The notes beneath the pieces are model-generated. The model saw only the letters and a program-made list of their open reading frames with translations. It made no database searches and was not told the origin of the DNA. The position numbers and the translations under genes were made by a program. Shown one piece after another: positions 5,069 to 5,139 of a stretch of DNA of 5,139 nt; the stretch's first letter is position 1; each line of letters starts with the position of its first letter. Origin of the DNA: Clostridia bacterium (lineage in GTDB: Bacteria; Bacillota; Sulfobacillia; SLMV01); the NCBI GenBank assembly GCA_007136565.1, contig SLGS01000140.1, positions 1 through 5,139 of the forward strand. The letters are read 5' to 3'.

Positions 5069-5139
5069 ACTCTTAACGCAGTATGGCCTCGCCAACGGGG
5101 TTCCCCCCCCCGTCGACTCGGTATTGCCTACCGGATTTC

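Overview
The window is bacterial: compact, GC-rich genes with strong Shine-Dalgarno sequences and GTG as well as ATG starts. Nothing in it fixes the genus. A GC-rich proteobacterium is a reasonable guess, but only a guess. There are no rRNA or tRNA genes, CRISPR arrays or recognisable insertion sequences.

The left 2 kb is sparse and looks like accessory or decaying DNA. It holds one convincing gene (411-1070), a six-helix membrane protein of the TMEM175/DUF1211 potassium-channel family. A plausible sigma-70 promoter sits just upstream of it (348-376). The gene keeps the family's general pattern, but its RxxxFSD signature has decayed to leave only the Asp. The 940 bp after it has no full gene. 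On the minus strand, 1464-1652 has the codon bias of a coding tail with one membrane helix and no usable start, and is probably a gene relic. A long imperfect GC hairpin followed by T4 lies at 1864-1909.

The right 3 kb (2010-5068) is a tight five-gene operon, all on the plus strand, closed by a strong hairpin terminator at 5037-5068. In order it encodes a 99-aa small protein; two clear paralogues (180 and 186 aa) that share an N-terminal helix, a VSLL-x-x-GL-x-PTFYQF block and an SRL...MVPVP block; a third, divergent 166-aa protein that seems to keep only the strand-rich core plus a new C-terminal module; and a 336-aa protein made of long coiled coils and a small C-terminal domain. The last four are separated by only 19, 4 and 1 bases. 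None has a signal peptide, a membrane helix or an obvious catalytic motif. I cannot name the system. The paralogues remind me of DUF2589-type proteins, but this is from memory and unverified. The best inference is a cytosolic multi-protein assembly: related strand-rich subunits organised by a coiled-coil protein.

The main new observation is a short LDP/IDP + basic/aromatic motif at the extreme N-terminus of three consecutive, otherwise different operon proteins, with a variant near the C-terminus of the first. It could be a shared docking peptide.
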